From Terasakiella magnetica (GTDB lineage: Bacteria; Pseudomonadota; Alphaproteobacteria; Rhodospirillales; Magnetospirillaceae), in assembly GCA_902729415.1 (NCBI GenBank), contig CACVCF010000667.1, positions 94,485 through 158,484 on the forward strand: a stretch of DNA of 64,000 nucleotides, given 5' to 3'. Both the position numbers and the translations under genes were made by a program. How positions within the stretch are numbered: the first letter of the stretch is position 1; each line of letters opens with the position of its first letter. This document shows, piece after piece, positions 28,960 through 38,098 of the stretch. The notes under the pieces were generated by a model. It saw only the letters and a program-made list of their open reading frames with translations. It ran no database searches and was not told the DNA's origin.

Positions 28960-29100
28960 CTTTCACCCTCTTGGAACAGCTATAATACCGGGTTGGCTTG
29001 GGGCGCCGCAAGTATGACCACGAGAACCTGATGCCCCGCCGCGATGCCTGTGCTATATATGGGGGGCCCCGGCTGACTGGGGCAGAGAGGGTGAGTCAAA

Positions 29101-29385
29101 ATGGCCAATGACGACGCGATCAATGCCGCCTTGGGGCTTGGTGATAACCGGGAAGCCGTCTATGACGTCTCGGTGGAGCTGTCCGCCGTGCTGGGCACCG
29201 CCACTCTGCCTATCGCCCAATTGTTGAAGTTGGGCCGTGGCGCCGTGGTGGAGCTGGACCGCAAGGTCAATGATCCCGTCGATCTTTACGTCAACCGCAA
29301 GCGCGTTTGCCGCGCCGAAGTGGTGGTAGTCGAAGACCATCTGGCGGTCACCATCACCGAAGTCCTGAAGCGTGCCGCCGACTGA
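29101..29385 (+). CDS. fliN: Flagellar motor switch protein FliN
   Basis: A 94-residue SpoA/FliN domain protein: VYDVSVELSAVLGTATLPIA, LLKLGRGAVVELDRKVNDPV and VNRKRVCRAEVVVVEDHLAV match FliN closely. It forms the C-ring with FliM and FliG at the base of the flagellum. A GAGAGGGTGAG site and a TATATA-containing upstream region support the start and a nearby promoter. No other flagellar gene is within the window, so this is an isolated copy. Confidence 0.9.
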   Translation: MANDDAINAALGLGDNREAVYDVSVELSAVLGTATLPIAQLLKLGRGAVVELDRKVNDPVDLYVNRKRVCRAEVVVVEDHLAVTITEVLKRAAD

Positions 29386-29500
29386 GCTGCGCAAACCTTG
29401 GGCCACGGATGTGGCGTTTGAGGGGGCTTTCAATAGATATTGACCCGGCGGGGCTTGGGATTAGTCTGAGGCTTCCTTATGTCTCAGTCGGGGCCAGTCC

Positions 29501-30157
29501 ATGAAGTTTTTTATCGATACCGCTGACGTTCAGGAAATTCGGGATCTTGCGTCCACCGGTCTGGTGGATGGTGTCACCACCAATCCCACCCTGATCGCCA
29601 AGAGCGGGCGCAAGATCCTCGACGTCATCGCCGAGATTTGCGACATGATTCCCGGCCCCATTTCGGCCGAGGTGGCCGCCACCGATTTCGAGACCATGCT
29701 GGCCGAGGGCCGTAAACTGGCGGCGCTGCGCTCCAATGTGGCGGTCAAGGTGCCATTGACCCCCGGCGGTCTCAAGGTATGCAAGGCGCTGTCCGATGAC
29801 GGCGTCAAGGTCAACGTCACCCTGTGTTTTTCCGCCAATCAGGCCATTCTGGCTGCGAAGGCCGGGGCCAGCTTTATTTCGCCCTTCGTCGGGCGTCTGG
29901 ATGATATTGGCCAGGATGGTATGGAACTGATCGGCGATATCGTCGCCATCTACAACGAGTACCCTGCCTTCAAGACCGAGGTGCTGGCCGCCTCCATCCG
30001 CCATCCCATTCATGTGACCGACGCCGCCCGCCTGGGGGCGCATGTGGTCACCATGCCGCCCGCGGTGCTGCGGCAGATGTATCAGCATCCGCTGACTGAC
30101 AAGGGATTGGCCGCCTTCATGGCTGATTGGGCCAAGACCGGGCAGTCCATTCTTTAG
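29501..30157 (+). CDS. tal: Transaldolase (TalC/fructose-6-phosphate aldolase type)
   Basis: A 218-residue short transaldolase. [13 protein letters not shown] at the start, [14 protein letters not shown] and the Schiff-base lysine K83 in [11 protein letters not shown] identify the family; [12 protein letters not shown] is the later active-site segment. It transfers dihydroxyacetone units in the pentose phosphate pathway, or cleaves fructose 6-phosphate in the FSA branch; the residues that separate the two cannot be judged with certainty by eye. A strong hairpin follows the stop. Confidence 0.92.
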   Translation: MKFFIDTADVQEIRDLASTGLVDGVTTNPTLIAKSGRKILDVIAEICDMIPGPISAEVAATDFETMLAEGRKLAALRSNVAVKVPLTPGGLKVCKALSDDGVKVNVTLCFSANQAILAAKAGASFISPFVGRLDDIGQDGMELIGDIVAIYNEYPAFKTEVLAASIRHPIHVTDAARLGAHVVTMPPAVLRQMYQHPLTDKGLAAFMADWAKTGQSIL

Positions 30158-30165
30158 GTGCGTAT

Positions 30166-30193
30166 CACACGCCCCAGGGCTCTGGGGCGTGTG
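30166..30193. terminator. Hairpin terminator between tal and a minus-strand gene
   Basis: A perfect 12-bp stem CACACGCCCCAG / CTGGGGCGTGTG with loop GGCT between two convergent genes. No U-tract follows on the plus strand. Confidence 0.65.
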
Positions 30194-30206
30194 GCACCGC
30201 ATCGGC

Positions 30207-31079
30207 TCAGCCGATGGATTTCAGGCCCTGAAGGATCTTGTCGACGCCCCGGAAGGCGGCGGCCAGTTCCACATGGACCTCGCGCATGGTTCCGGCATCG
30301 GGGCAGGGATGGCCGCCGATGCGGTTGGCCTGCAACATGCGCAGTGCTGCGGCATAGGACTGGCCTTTGATGAAGTTGGCTGAGTGGCGGACGGCGGAAT
30401 AGTGCACCGCCAAATGGCCCCCCAGCTTTTCGGGCAGCAGATGCAGGCCATCCTGGGATGAGCGCCAGGCGTAATCCAGCTCGGCCAGGGCGGTAACGGC
30501 GGAGACAAAGGAGATTCCGGCCTCGGCATTGGGGGGGACCGGCACGGCGTCAAAGGCTTGGCGACGGGTTTCCAGTTCTATGGCCAGATTGGCGGCAATG
30601 GCGCGGCGGCGGCGGGCGGTATCGCGCGCATGCATGGCGTTCACCATTCCCATGCCGACAAAACCGGCGATCAGAGCGCCGACGATGATCAGCACGGCAG
30701 CAATCAGTCCGGTGGTCAGCGTCATCATCATCATCCCCCCATCAAGCCATGCAGGGGCAGAGGCCGACGGGGAGGCTTGCACCGGTACCTCGGCTACCGG
30801 TGGCAGCGAAGCGGGGGGCTGGGCCGTAGGTATCGGCGTAGGCGACGGAGCCGGAATGGGTGCAGGTGCGGGGAGGGGCGCTGCCGCTGCGGGGGCCGAT
30901 TCGGCGGGGGGCGTCAGTGGACGGATAGCCTGAAAACCGGGGGTCTCCTCGGACGGCTGCGCCAAAGGGGTAATGGGCATGGGCTGGGAGAGGGCCTGCG
31001 GCTGAATCTCATCGGCGGCCATGACGCCCTGACCGGCAAGAAGAATGAGTGCACAGAGAAATGCCGCCAGACTACGCAT
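30207..31079 (-). CDS. Hypothetical membrane protein with Pro/Ala-rich periplasmic region
   Basis: A 290-residue protein: signal peptide (AAFLCALILLAGQGVMAAD), about 90 residues rich in Pro and Ala, a membrane segment (TTGLIAAVLIIVGALIAGFVG), then a cytoplasmic part with a basic helix (ARDTARRRRAIAANLAIELE) and a helical C-terminal domain. No family is recognised. ATG 31079 follows GGAAGGTG; the longer frame upstream lacks a signal peptide and overlaps the divergent transporter gene. Confidence 0.65.
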   Translation of the reverse strand: MRSLAAFLCALILLAGQGVMAADEIQPQALSQPMPITPLAQPSEETPGFQAIRPLTPPAESAPAAAAPLPAPAPIPAPSPTPIPTAQPPASLPPVAEVPVQASPSASAPAWLDGGMMMMTLTTGLIAAVLIIVGALIAGFVGMGMVNAMHARDTARRRRAIAANLAIELETRRQAFDAVPVPPNAEAGISFVSAVTALAELDYAWRSSQDGLHLLPEKLGGHLAVHYSAVRHSANFIKGQSYAAALRMLQANRIGGHPCPDAGTMREVHVELAAAFRGVDKILQGLKSIG

Positions 31080-31224
31080 TGGTATCGCACCTTCCGTCGA
31101 TGGTTCCGCCCAGGATGCGCACCATAGACCAAGCGATTGCCCGGTGCTAGATCGGTCGTCGGGTTGCTTTTGGCTGGGCTGAGGTGGCATGGTGGTCAGA
31201 CCACTTCCCCGCTGGTCGGTTTCC

Positions 31225-32421
31225 ATGTCAGAGCCTCAGATTTCCCCCCGTTCCGCCCGTGCCTCCCTGGCATTTTCCTGTGCGGGGCACGCCTATGCCC
31301 ATATTTTCGAGCCTATATTTTTCATCGCGGCTCTGGTGCTGCCGGGGGAGATGGGCTTGAGCTACGAGGAGGTATTGACCCTGATCGTGGCGGGCAAGCT
31401 GCTGTATGGCCTGATGGCGCCCCTGGCCGGATGGCTGGGCGACCGCTGGAGCACCATCGGCATGATGAGTATCTATTTCATCGGTCTCGGCCTTGCCGCC
31501 ATCGGTGTCGGACTGGCGCAGGGGCCTTGGATGCTCGCTGTTGCCTTGGGGCTGATGGGGCTGTTCGGTTCCATCTACCATCCGGTGGGAATCTCCTGGC
31601 TGATCCGCAATGCGGAGGACAAGGGCAAGGCCATCGGTCTCAACGGGGTGTTCGGCGGCATCGGCCCCGCTTTGGCCGGGATCATCGCCGGTGGTCTGAT
31701 CGCCCTGTGGAGCTGGCGGGCCGCCTTCATCCTGCCGGGGGTGGCGGTGGTGCTGACCGGGGTGCTGTTCATGATCATGGTGGCCAAGGGAATCGTGGTC
31801 GAGGCCAAGGCCGACCGCAAGCCCGAACCGGCGGCCACCCGTGACGAGACCGTGCGGGCCGGGGTGGTGCTGTCGGTGACCATGCTGTGTGCCGGTCTGA
31901 TCTATCAGGCGACCCAGCCCGCCTTGCCCAAGCTGTTCGCCGAGCGTCTGGGCGATGTGGGCGTGCTGGCGGCGGCGGGCGGCGTCACATTCGTCTATCT
32001 GCTGGCGGGGCTGACCCAGATTCTGGCTGGTCATCTGGCCGATCGCGTCTCACCCAAGCGCATCTATGTCCTGGCGGCCCTGATGCAGGTGCCGCTGCTG
32101 CTGGGGTTGGCCTATGCCTCGGGGCTGGGGTTGCTGGCGGTTTCCATGCTGGCGGTCAGCTTCAATATGGCGGGTATTCCCGCCGAGAACGTGCTTCTCG
32201 CCCGCTATACCCCGGCCAAGTGGCGTGGGACCGCCTTTGGTCTTAAATTCGTTCTATCCTTCGGGATTTCAGGACTGGGCGTTCCGCTGGTGTCGCTGAT
32301 CCGGGGGGCGACCGGCGGGTTCGAGGCGCTGTTCCTGCTGTTGGCGATTTCGGCCTGTGTGGTGGCGTTGGCAGCGTCGCAGCTTCCCGCCGAGCGGCAG
32401 GGTTTGGCTCCAGCAGAATAG
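31225..32421 (+). CDS. MFS transporter
   Basis: A 398-residue integral membrane protein with about 12 hydrophobic helices. The loop after helix 2 reads PLAGWLGDRWST, a form of the MFS G-x-L-a-D-r motif, and a second copy HLADRVSPKR occurs in the other half. The N-terminal AHIFEPIFFIAALVLP recalls the fosmidomycin-resistance-like subgroup, but the substrate cannot be inferred. ATG 31225 is preferred to earlier starts since the preceding residues are charged and not conserved-looking. Confidence 0.85.
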   Translation: MSEPQISPRSARASLAFSCAGHAYAHIFEPIFFIAALVLPGEMGLSYEEVLTLIVAGKLLYGLMAPLAGWLGDRWSTIGMMSIYFIGLGLAAIGVGLAQGPWMLAVALGLMGLFGSIYHPVGISWLIRNAEDKGKAIGLNGVFGGIGPALAGIIAGGLIALWSWRAAFILPGVAVVLTGVLFMIMVAKGIVVEAKADRKPEPAATRDETVRAGVVLSVTMLCAGLIYQATQPALPKLFAERLGDVGVLAAAGGVTFVYLLAGLTQILAGHLADRVSPKRIYVLAALMQVPLLLGLAYASGLGLLAVSMLAVSFNMAGIPAENVLLARYTPAKWRGTAFGLKFVLSFGISGLGVPLVSLIRGATGGFEALFLLLAISACVVALAASQLPAERQGLAPAE

Positions 32422-32504
32422 GCCGCTTTTTAACTATTCTTACGGCACTATGATTCTAAGGTTGCCCCCTGACCTAAGGCAGGGGAGGTGGTAAAGGATT
32501 TGCC

Positions 32505-35174
32505 GTGAAGATTCGCCATCCTTACCATCTCGATCGTCGATTTGGCGCGGAGGATAGGGTGCCGTTATTGCGAAAGATAGAGGTCACCACCGGGGTGTGG
32601 TGGATCGAGGTTCCATCGGTGGGGCTGAATGTGCTGTGCGGTTGTCCGGCGGATTCGGTCAAGCACCTGATGAAGCGCGGTCTGATCGTCTCGATCGAGA
32701 GCGGCGGTATTGCCTTCGAGACTGGCCCGAACGCCATTCTTCTCTCCGACGCCATGGTGCAGAACGGTAACTTTTCCAATCTGGCGGAGTTTCCCGTTCT
32801 CCAGATGCTCTACCGTCAGGGCATGATTGTTCCAAATCATCCCGGCAATACCGGCCGCAAACCGCTGCTGATCGGCAGCGCCGAGCAGGTCCAAGCCCAG
32901 ATGCAATACATCTATCGGGGCAATTACGGCCTAGTGACCGAAGAGGAGATCATCGAGGCCGGGGAAACACCCGCCCGCGCCCGCGCGCTGATGCGCATGA
33001 AGATGAAGTTTGCCTTTGGCCGTATCCGGCACCCAGCGGAATTGCTCGACAGCCTGGTGGTGGAGAACGAACTGGTAGAGATCCGGGACGGTGTTTTCGT
33101 GCGCCGTTTGCTGTTCAATGTGTTCGAGTTTTCCTGCAACGGTGAGACGACGGTGGTCGATCTCAATCTGCCCGCCTATGAGAGCTACGAGGCGCCTTAT
33201 CCCCTGGGCTATTATCAGTTGCGGCGTGAATATTTCGCCGTGGTTCACTGCGGCGAGGGCGACGGCTGGGATATCAACCGCCCCAGCATGGCGTCCATCG
33301 TCATGTTCCAGGGTAAGGTCTATCTGGTGGATGCCGGACCGAACATCACCTTTTCCCTCAATGCCTTGGGGATCGGCATCAACGAGATCGAGGGGATTTT
33401 CCATACCCATTCCCACGACGATCATTTTGCCGGTTTGACCACCCTGATCCGTTCCGACCACAAGCTGAAATACTACGCCACGCCTCTGGTGCGGGCCTCG
33501 GTGGCCAAGAAGGTGGCTGCCCTCCTCTCGATCGAGGAGGGCGATTTTTATGATTACTTTGATGTCCATCCCCTGGAGGAGGGGATTTGGAACGAGATCG
33601 ACGGTCTGGAGGTGATGCCGGTCTTTTCTCCCCATCCAGTGGAGACGACCCTGTTTCTGTTCCGCGCCATGTGGGAAGGCGGCCACCGCTCCTATGCCCA
33701 TCTTGCCGATATCAGCCGCATCGCGGTTCTTCAGGACTTCGTCACCGAGGATGCCGATGCGCCCGGCATTACCCGGCAGATGTATGACGAGGTTGTCGCC
33801 AATTACGCCCTCAAGGCCGATGTGAAGAAGATCGACGTAGGCGGCGGCATGATCCATGGCGACGCCTATGACTTCCGCGATGATAAATCGGGCAAGATCA
33901 TTCTGGCCCATACCTCGCTTCGCAACACCCGTGCCCAGAAGGCCATCGGCTCGACGGCGTCGTTCGGAACGGTGGACGTGCTGATTCCGTCCAACCATGA
34001 CTTCATCTGGCCCTATGCCTATGAATTTCTGGATGCCTATTTTCCTGGCATTCCGCGCCATCAGATCCGGGTTCTGCTCAACAACCCAGTGGTGACCTTC
34101 AATCCCGGTACTATTCTGGTGAAGGAGCGCATGGTCAACGAGCATATCTACCTGCTGCTGTCGGGCAGTGTGGAGATGATCCCCATCGAGGTGGAGATGC
34201 GCAGCGTGCTCTCGGCGGGGGCTCTGGTGGGCGAGTTGTCAGGATTGTTCGGGGCCCCGGCCACCGAGACCTACCGCGCTTCCAGCTTTGTCCAGGCCTT
34301 GGCGATTCCTTGTTCGCTCTACTCCTCCTTTGTTCGTCACAACGACGTATTTCCCGGCGTGGCGCGACTGGTCGAGCACCGCGAGTTTTTACTGCGGACC
34401 TCGTTGTTCGGCGAGGTGGTCTCGTCTCGCTCGCTTAACCGGATCGCCCAGGGCATGGGCCGGATTCTGGTGCGCACCGGTCAGATGATCGAAACCGGCC
34501 ACGACAAAGTGGGCATGATCAAGACCGGCAGTGCCGGGCGTTTCCTTGGAGATCATCTGTTCGAGACCCTGAGGGTGGGGGATTTCTTTGGCGAGGATTG
34601 GTCGGTCTTCGACTCTCCCAGCCTGTTCCGTGTGCGGGCGTTGGAAGATAGCGAAGTGTTCCTGGTTTCGGCCGAGGCGCTGCGCCACATTCCCTCGGTG
34701 CGCTGGAAACTGTTCGAGGCCACCACCAAACGCGCCCGTGCCATGCTGGAGGCCGGTGAACACGCCAGAGTGCTGATCCGCTGGCATGATGAATACTCGG
34801 TGGGGGTTCAGCGGATCGACAGCCATCACCGCCGCCTGTTCGAGATCGGCAATACGGTGCTAGAGCAGATGGAGCGTCGATGCTCGGAGGTCGAGGTGGC
34901 CGAAACCATGGGGCTGCTGCGGGAATACGCCCGGTTTCATTTCGGCGAGGAAGAAGGCTTGATGATCCGCTATCGCTATCCGGATCTCAGTGAGCATAAG
35001 GCCCGGCACAAACATCTGTTGACCCTGCTGACCAGCATGCAGGAGGGCATCGCGGCCGGGGGCGGCTATAATGAGGCGGAAGTGCTGACCTTGCTGCAGG
35101 AGTGGATTGTTGGCCACACCCTGAGCGATGACACTAAGGCCGCCAATTACCTTAATTCCAAAGGCGTGTATTAG
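32505..35174 (+). CDS. MBL-fold / cyclic-nucleotide-binding / hemerythrin fusion protein
   Basis: An 889-residue cytoplasmic protein. After about 220 residues of unassigned sequence comes an MBL-fold domain with FHTHSHDDHFAG (about 299-310) and later ligand candidates (SFSPHPVE region, PSNHDFIWP). Residues about 523-640 form a cyclic-nucleotide-binding-like domain (FNPGTILVKERMVNEHIYLL, GALVGELSGLFG); a second similar domain (VRTGQMIETGHDKVGMI, VGDFFGEDW) runs to about 750. The C-terminus is a hemerythrin: YSVGVQRIDSHHRRLFEIGN, HFGEEEGLM, HKARHKHLLTLL and HTLSDD give the di-iron ligands. It may sense oxygen or NO and a nucleotide to control a hydrolase. GTG start follows AAAGGAT. A CCCCTG/CAGGGG hairpin lies just upstream. 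Confidence 0.85.
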   Translation: MKIRHPYHLDRRFGAEDRVPLLRKIEVTTGVWWIEVPSVGLNVLCGCPADSVKHLMKRGLIVSIESGGIAFETGPNAILLSDAMVQNGNFSNLAEFPVLQMLYRQGMIVPNHPGNTGRKPLLIGSAEQVQAQMQYIYRGNYGLVTEEEIIEAGETPARARALMRMKMKFAFGRIRHPAELLDSLVVENELVEIRDGVFVRRLLFNVFEFSCNGETTVVDLNLPAYESYEAPYPLGYYQLRREYFAVVHCGEGDGWDINRPSMASIVMFQGKVYLVDAGPNITFSLNALGIGINEIEGIFHTHSHDDHFAGLTTLIRSDHKLKYYATPLVRASVAKKVAALLSIEEGDFYDYFDVHPLEEGIWNEIDGLEVMPVFSPHPVETTLFLFRAMWEGGHRSYAHLADISRIAVLQDFVTEDADAPGITRQMYDEVVANYALKADVKKIDVGGGMIHGDAYDFRDDKSGKIILAHTSLRNTRAQKAIGSTASFGTVDVLIPSNHDFIWPYAYEFLDAYFPGIPRHQIRVLLNNPVVTFNPGTILVKERMVNEHIYLLLSGSVEMIPIEVEMRSVLSAGALVGELSGLFGAPATETYRASSFVQALAIPCSLYSSFVRHNDVFPGVARLVEHREFLLRTSLFGEVVSSRSLNRIAQGMGRILVRTGQMIETGHDKVGMIKTGSAGRFLGDHLFETLRVGDFFGEDWSVFDSPSLFRVRALEDSEVFLVSAEALRHIPSVRWKLFEATTKRARAMLEAGEHARVLIRWHDEYSVGVQRIDSHHRRLFEIGNTVLEQMERRCSEVEVAETMGLLREYARFHFGEEEGLMIRYRYPDLSEHKARHKHLLTLLTSMQEGIAAGGGYNEAEVLTLLQEWIVGHTLSDDTKAANYLNSKGVY

Positions 35175-35175
35175 G

Positions 35176-35390
35176 CCACATGTTCGCCGTGTGAAAGGTG
35201 TGGCGGTCCGTCCTGCGGTATGTCCCCATCGGAGGGTTGCGCCGGACACTGAAGAGTGACCTGATCGGTGCCCACGGCGGGAGGTGGGGCTCGGTGGGGA
35301 AGCCTCGCGCACTGCGATGAGCCGGCTCTCCCGCCGATGCTTGTCCTTTAGGCCGAGGCAGCCCCAAGACGAAACCACGGTCATGCGGTA
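35176..35390 (+). ncRNA. ssrS: Probable 6S RNA
   Basis: Starting right after the hemerythrin-fusion stop, this stretch shares in order four short blocks with E. coli 6S RNA as I recall it: ATGTTCGC (35180), GCTCGGT (35290), GAAGCCT (35299) and ACTGCGA (35311). It can fold as one long hairpin: closing pairs CATG/CATG (35179, 35382) and CCGTG/CACGG (35187, 35376), then GGGTTGC/GCAGCCC (35234, 35358), and GGCGGGAG/CTCCCGCC (35276, 35328) enclosing the conserved bubble strand. 6S RNA mimics an open promoter and sequesters sigma-70 RNA polymerase. Exact ends are uncertain. Confidence 0.7.
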
Positions 35391-35523
35391 TCCACCCGCG
35401 CATGAGAGCTTGTTCAACCGTCGTCCTTGGCCCGCCTCCTGCCGTGGCCCCCCTGAATAGCAGTGCCAGGGCGCAACCAGGGCGGCGACGCCTGCGCGGA
35501 ACCGTTGACCGCGAACATGAGAG

Positions 35524-35837
35524 CAGGCTGCGGAAAACTCGTCCCATGGTGCATTTTGCCCATGGCGCCACGGTCAAGCCGTCCGACACAGCAGCGGCCG
35601 CAAAGCGGCCCGTCCCTTCGGGTTGTCCATGCGGCGGGCATCCGCGGCGTTCCGGTATTTGCCCGATGCGCAGTATCGCGCGGCAAGCCACGCCTTGCGG
35701 CCAGCCTCCCCGCATGGAACAACGGAGTGATCCCAATTGACCGGAAATTGCCCTAGACTGAGCCGCAGGGATGCCGGGATCAAGTCCGGGTATGACGGAA
35801 GAGGGGGGATGTCGAAGCAGTATTTTTCCGCAGCCTG
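35524..35837. repeat. 314-bp segment bounded by 14-bp inverted repeats
   Basis: CAGGCTGCGGAAAA at 35524-35537 is mirrored by TTTTCCGCAGCCTG at 35824-35837. Inside are no convincing genes. Near the right end, ATGCCGGGATCAAGTCCGGG resembles a dispersed palindromic intergenic repeat common in alphaproteobacteria. The layout is like a non-autonomous (MITE-like) element or the remains of an insertion sequence. The stop codon of the next minus-strand gene abuts the right repeat. The stretch 35391-35523, between this and the RNA, shows nothing recognisable. Confidence 0.55.
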
Positions 35838-36047
35838 TTATCCCAGTACCACCTGATCGGCGGACCAATGGCGGTTCAATGTGCTGGGAGAGCGGCGCCA
35901 TTCCTCGAACCGGCGGCGGGCATCGGCCTCGGCCTTCTTGCGGCTGAAGGCGCCCAGATAGGTGACGGTCATGTCGGCGCAATCGGTGCTGTCGGCCAGA
36001 CGGCCATCCAGGGTGAAGCCGAAGCGGAGGGGACGGGCGGTTCCCAT
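35838..36047 (-). CDS. Hypothetical protein downstream of lexA (69 residues)
   Basis: A small soluble protein: GFTLDGRLADSTDCADMTV, then a basic helical segment (SRKKAEADARRRFEEWRRS). It starts one base after the lexA stop, so it is probably translated from the lexA message and under SOS control. No family recognised. Its stop touches an inverted repeat, so the C-terminus may have been altered by an insertion. Confidence 0.65.
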   Translation of the reverse strand: MGTARPLRFGFTLDGRLADSTDCADMTVTYLGAFSRKKAEADARRRFEEWRRSPSTLNRHWSADQVVLG

Positions 36048-36048
36048 T

Positions 36049-36753
36049 TCAGTAGCTCCGCAACAGGCCGACAAGGCGGCCTTGTACCTTGACCCGATCC
36101 GGCGGAAAGATGCGGGTCTCGTATTTTTTGTTGGCGGGCTCCAGGGCGATGGAGGCCCCCTTGCGGCGCAGGCGCTTCAAGGTGACTTCCATATCATCGA
36201 CCAGGGCCACCACGATGGCGCCCGCCTCGGCCATATCCGAGCTGCGGATGATGACGGTGTCGCCGTCATGAATTCCAGCGTCGATCATGGAATCGCCTTC
36301 GACGGTCAGGGCGTAGTGGTTGCCGCTGCCCAACATGGAGGCGGGGACGTCGATGCTGTTGGCATGGTCGCGCAGCGCCTCGATGGGGGTGCCGGCGGCG
36401 ATCTTGCCATAGAGCGGCAGGGTGACCGCGTCGGACGGCCCGGCGATGGGGGCGCCGATAAGGCTGGGGGTAAAGCCGCCCTTGATCACGGTCGGCGCGA
36501 AGGCTTTGACCGCCTGCGGTCCGGGCTGATCGATGATGTTCTCCGGCAGGCGGAGAATCTCCAACGCGCGGGCGCGGTGGGCGAGGCGGCGGATAAACCC
36601 GCGCTCCTCCAGCCCGGTGATCAGGCGGTGGATGCCTGACTTGGATTTGAGATCAAGGGCGTCCTTCATTTCGTCGAAGGATGGGGAAATGCCTGTGGCA
36701 CGAAGACGCTCGTCGATGAACATCAGCAGCTCGTACTGCTTTCGGGTCAACAT
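36049..36753 (-). CDS. lexA: SOS-response repressor LexA
   Basis: A 234-residue repressor. The N-terminal winged helix ([17 protein letters not shown] to [11 protein letters not shown]) binds DNA. The self-cleavage site is the Ala-Gly in [11 protein letters not shown], the catalytic serine is in [14 protein letters not shown] and the lysine in [10 protein letters not shown]. RecA-stimulated cleavage inactivates it after DNA damage. ATG 36753 begins the family-type N-terminus. A GTTC-N7-GTTC box lies about 60 bases upstream, indicating autoregulation. Confidence 0.95.
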   Translation of the reverse strand: MLTRKQYELLMFIDERLRATGISPSFDEMKDALDLKSKSGIHRLITGLEERGFIRRLAHRARALEILRLPENIIDQPGPQAVKAFAPTVIKGGFTPSLIGAPIAGPSDAVTLPLYGKIAAGTPIEALRDHANSIDVPASMLGSGNHYALTVEGDSMIDAGIHDGDTVIIRSSDMAEAGAIVVALVDDMEVTLKRLRRKGASIALEPANKKYETRIFPPDRVKVQGRLVGLLRSY

Positions 36754-36811
36754 GTCGGCTTCCCTCCCCAAACGAATCACGACAGGAACAAAGAACAAAC
36801 CATCTCCGTTC

Positions 36812-36826
36812 GTTCTATGCCCGTTC
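36812..36826. promoter_or_regulatory. LexA-binding SOS box
   Basis: GTTC-TATGCCC-GTTC, an exact match to the alphaproteobacterial SOS consensus GTTC-N7-GTTC, placed upstream of lexA. Further GAAC/GTTC half-sites flank it (36785-36795 and 36848). Confidence 0.8.
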
Positions 36827-36895
36827 CCGGAACGCGTCAAGCCCCTTTTGTTCTTTTGATTCGGTTTCGGCTGCGCCCGCCCGGCGCTTGCGGCC

Positions 36896-38098
36896 CTACC
36901 AGGAATCCGGCAGGCGGAGAATGCGCACCATGCTGCCTGCGGGCGCGGCGGCGGCGTGGGGCGGGCGGATCACCAGGCATTGGGCGTTGGCGAGGCCGGA
37001 GAGGACGGCGCTGTCCTGCTTGACCAGTGGGGTAGCAGTCAGCCCGTCCTCGTCATGGTCGAGAGCGGCGCGGAGATAGTCCTGGCGGCCGTCATTGGCG
37101 GGCAGATCCCGGCCGAGGCGGGCGGGAATGGTCTCGGTCTCGGCGGGACGGCCCAGCAGCACCCGGAGGGCGGGCTCCAGGAACAAGAAGGCGCCGACCA
37201 TGGCCGAAACCGGATTACCGGGCAGCCCCAGCACCGGCACTCCCTTCAAGGTTCCGAACATCAGCGGCTTGCCGGGGCGCATGGCGACGGTATGGAAGCC
37301 AAGAGTCAGACCGGCATCGGCCAGGGCGCCCGCCACCAGATCGTAATCTCCTACCGAGGCGCCGCCGGTGGTGACCAGCATATCGCAGCCCGCCGCCTGG
37401 GCGATCATGGTGTTGAGCGAGGCGCGGCTGTCGCGGGCGATGCCGAGGTGAACCGGTTCTGCTCCCAGATTGGCCACGAACGCGGCGAGGCCGGGGCCGT
37501 TGGAGCTGACGATCTGGGCCGGTCCCAAGGGGTCACCCGGCATGGCGATCTCGTCGCCGGTGGACAAGATGGCGATACGCGGCCGCCGCCGCACCGTCAC
37601 CCAGGGAATATTCATGGCCGCCGCCAGACCGATGGCGCGGCCACCCAGAAGGGTTCCGGCCTTCAACAGAACGTCTCCTGCACTGAAATCCAGGCCAGGG
37701 GTGCGGATGAATTTTCCCGGTGCCACCGAGGTCTTGATGGTGACAAGAGTGCCGTCACGCTCGGTTTCTTCCTGCATCACGACGCAATCGGCGCCGTGCG
37801 GCACCTGGGCGCCGGTGAAGATGCGGATGGCCTGTCCGGCGATGAGACTTCCGGTGAACGGCGAGCCCGCACCTGCCTCACCCACGACGGGAAGGGTGAC
37901 GGGGGCTGTGGCGATATCGACGGCCCTGACGGCATAACCGTCCATGGATGAGACCGCGACCGGAGGGTGCGACACCCGGGCGGCCAGATCTTCGGCCAGG
38001 ACACGCCCCGCCGCCAGGGCCAGCCCCACCACTTCGGTGGCGACCGGGGCCAGCCCGGCCAGCACCGCGCTTCGCGCCTGTTCTACAGAAAACATCAC
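36896..38098 (-). CDS. moeA: Molybdopterin molybdenumtransferase MoeA
   Basis: A 400-residue enzyme that inserts molybdate into adenylated molybdopterin. Family motifs: [37 protein letters not shown] and [14 protein letters not shown]. It starts within the moaC stop (ATGA) and is the last gene of the trpGDC-moaC-moeA run. Confidence 0.95.
   Translation of the reverse strand: MMFSVEQARSAVLAGLAPVATEVVGLALAAGRVLAEDLAARVSHPPVAVSSMDGYAVRAVDIATAPVTLPVVGEAGAGSPFTGSLIAGQAIRIFTGAQVPHGADCVVMQEETERDGTLVTIKTSVAPGKFIRTPGLDFSAGDVLLKAGTLLGGRAIGLAAAMNIPWVTVRRRPRIAILSTGDEIAMPGDPLGPAQIVSSNGPGLAAFVANLGAEPVHLGIARDSRASLNTMIAQAAGCDMLVTTGGASVGDYDLVAGALADAGLTLGFHTVAMRPGKPLMFGTLKGVPVLGLPGNPVSAMVGAFLFLEPALRVLLGRPAETETIPARLGRDLPANDGRQDYLRAALDHDEDGLTATPLVKQDSAVLSGLANAQCLVIRPPHAAAAPAGSMVRILRLPDSW

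Noticed and set aside
35176..35390. Cobalamin riboswitch, 4.5S RNA, RNase P RNA or tmRNA
   Set aside because: None of their conserved boxes (for example GAGGAAAGTCC or the tmRNA T-arm) is present; 6S blocks fit better.
35152..35982. Minus-strand 276-codon frame across the RNA and repeat region
   Set aside because: Overlaps the structured RNA, the inverted-repeat segment and the hypothetical gene; composition is not protein-like.
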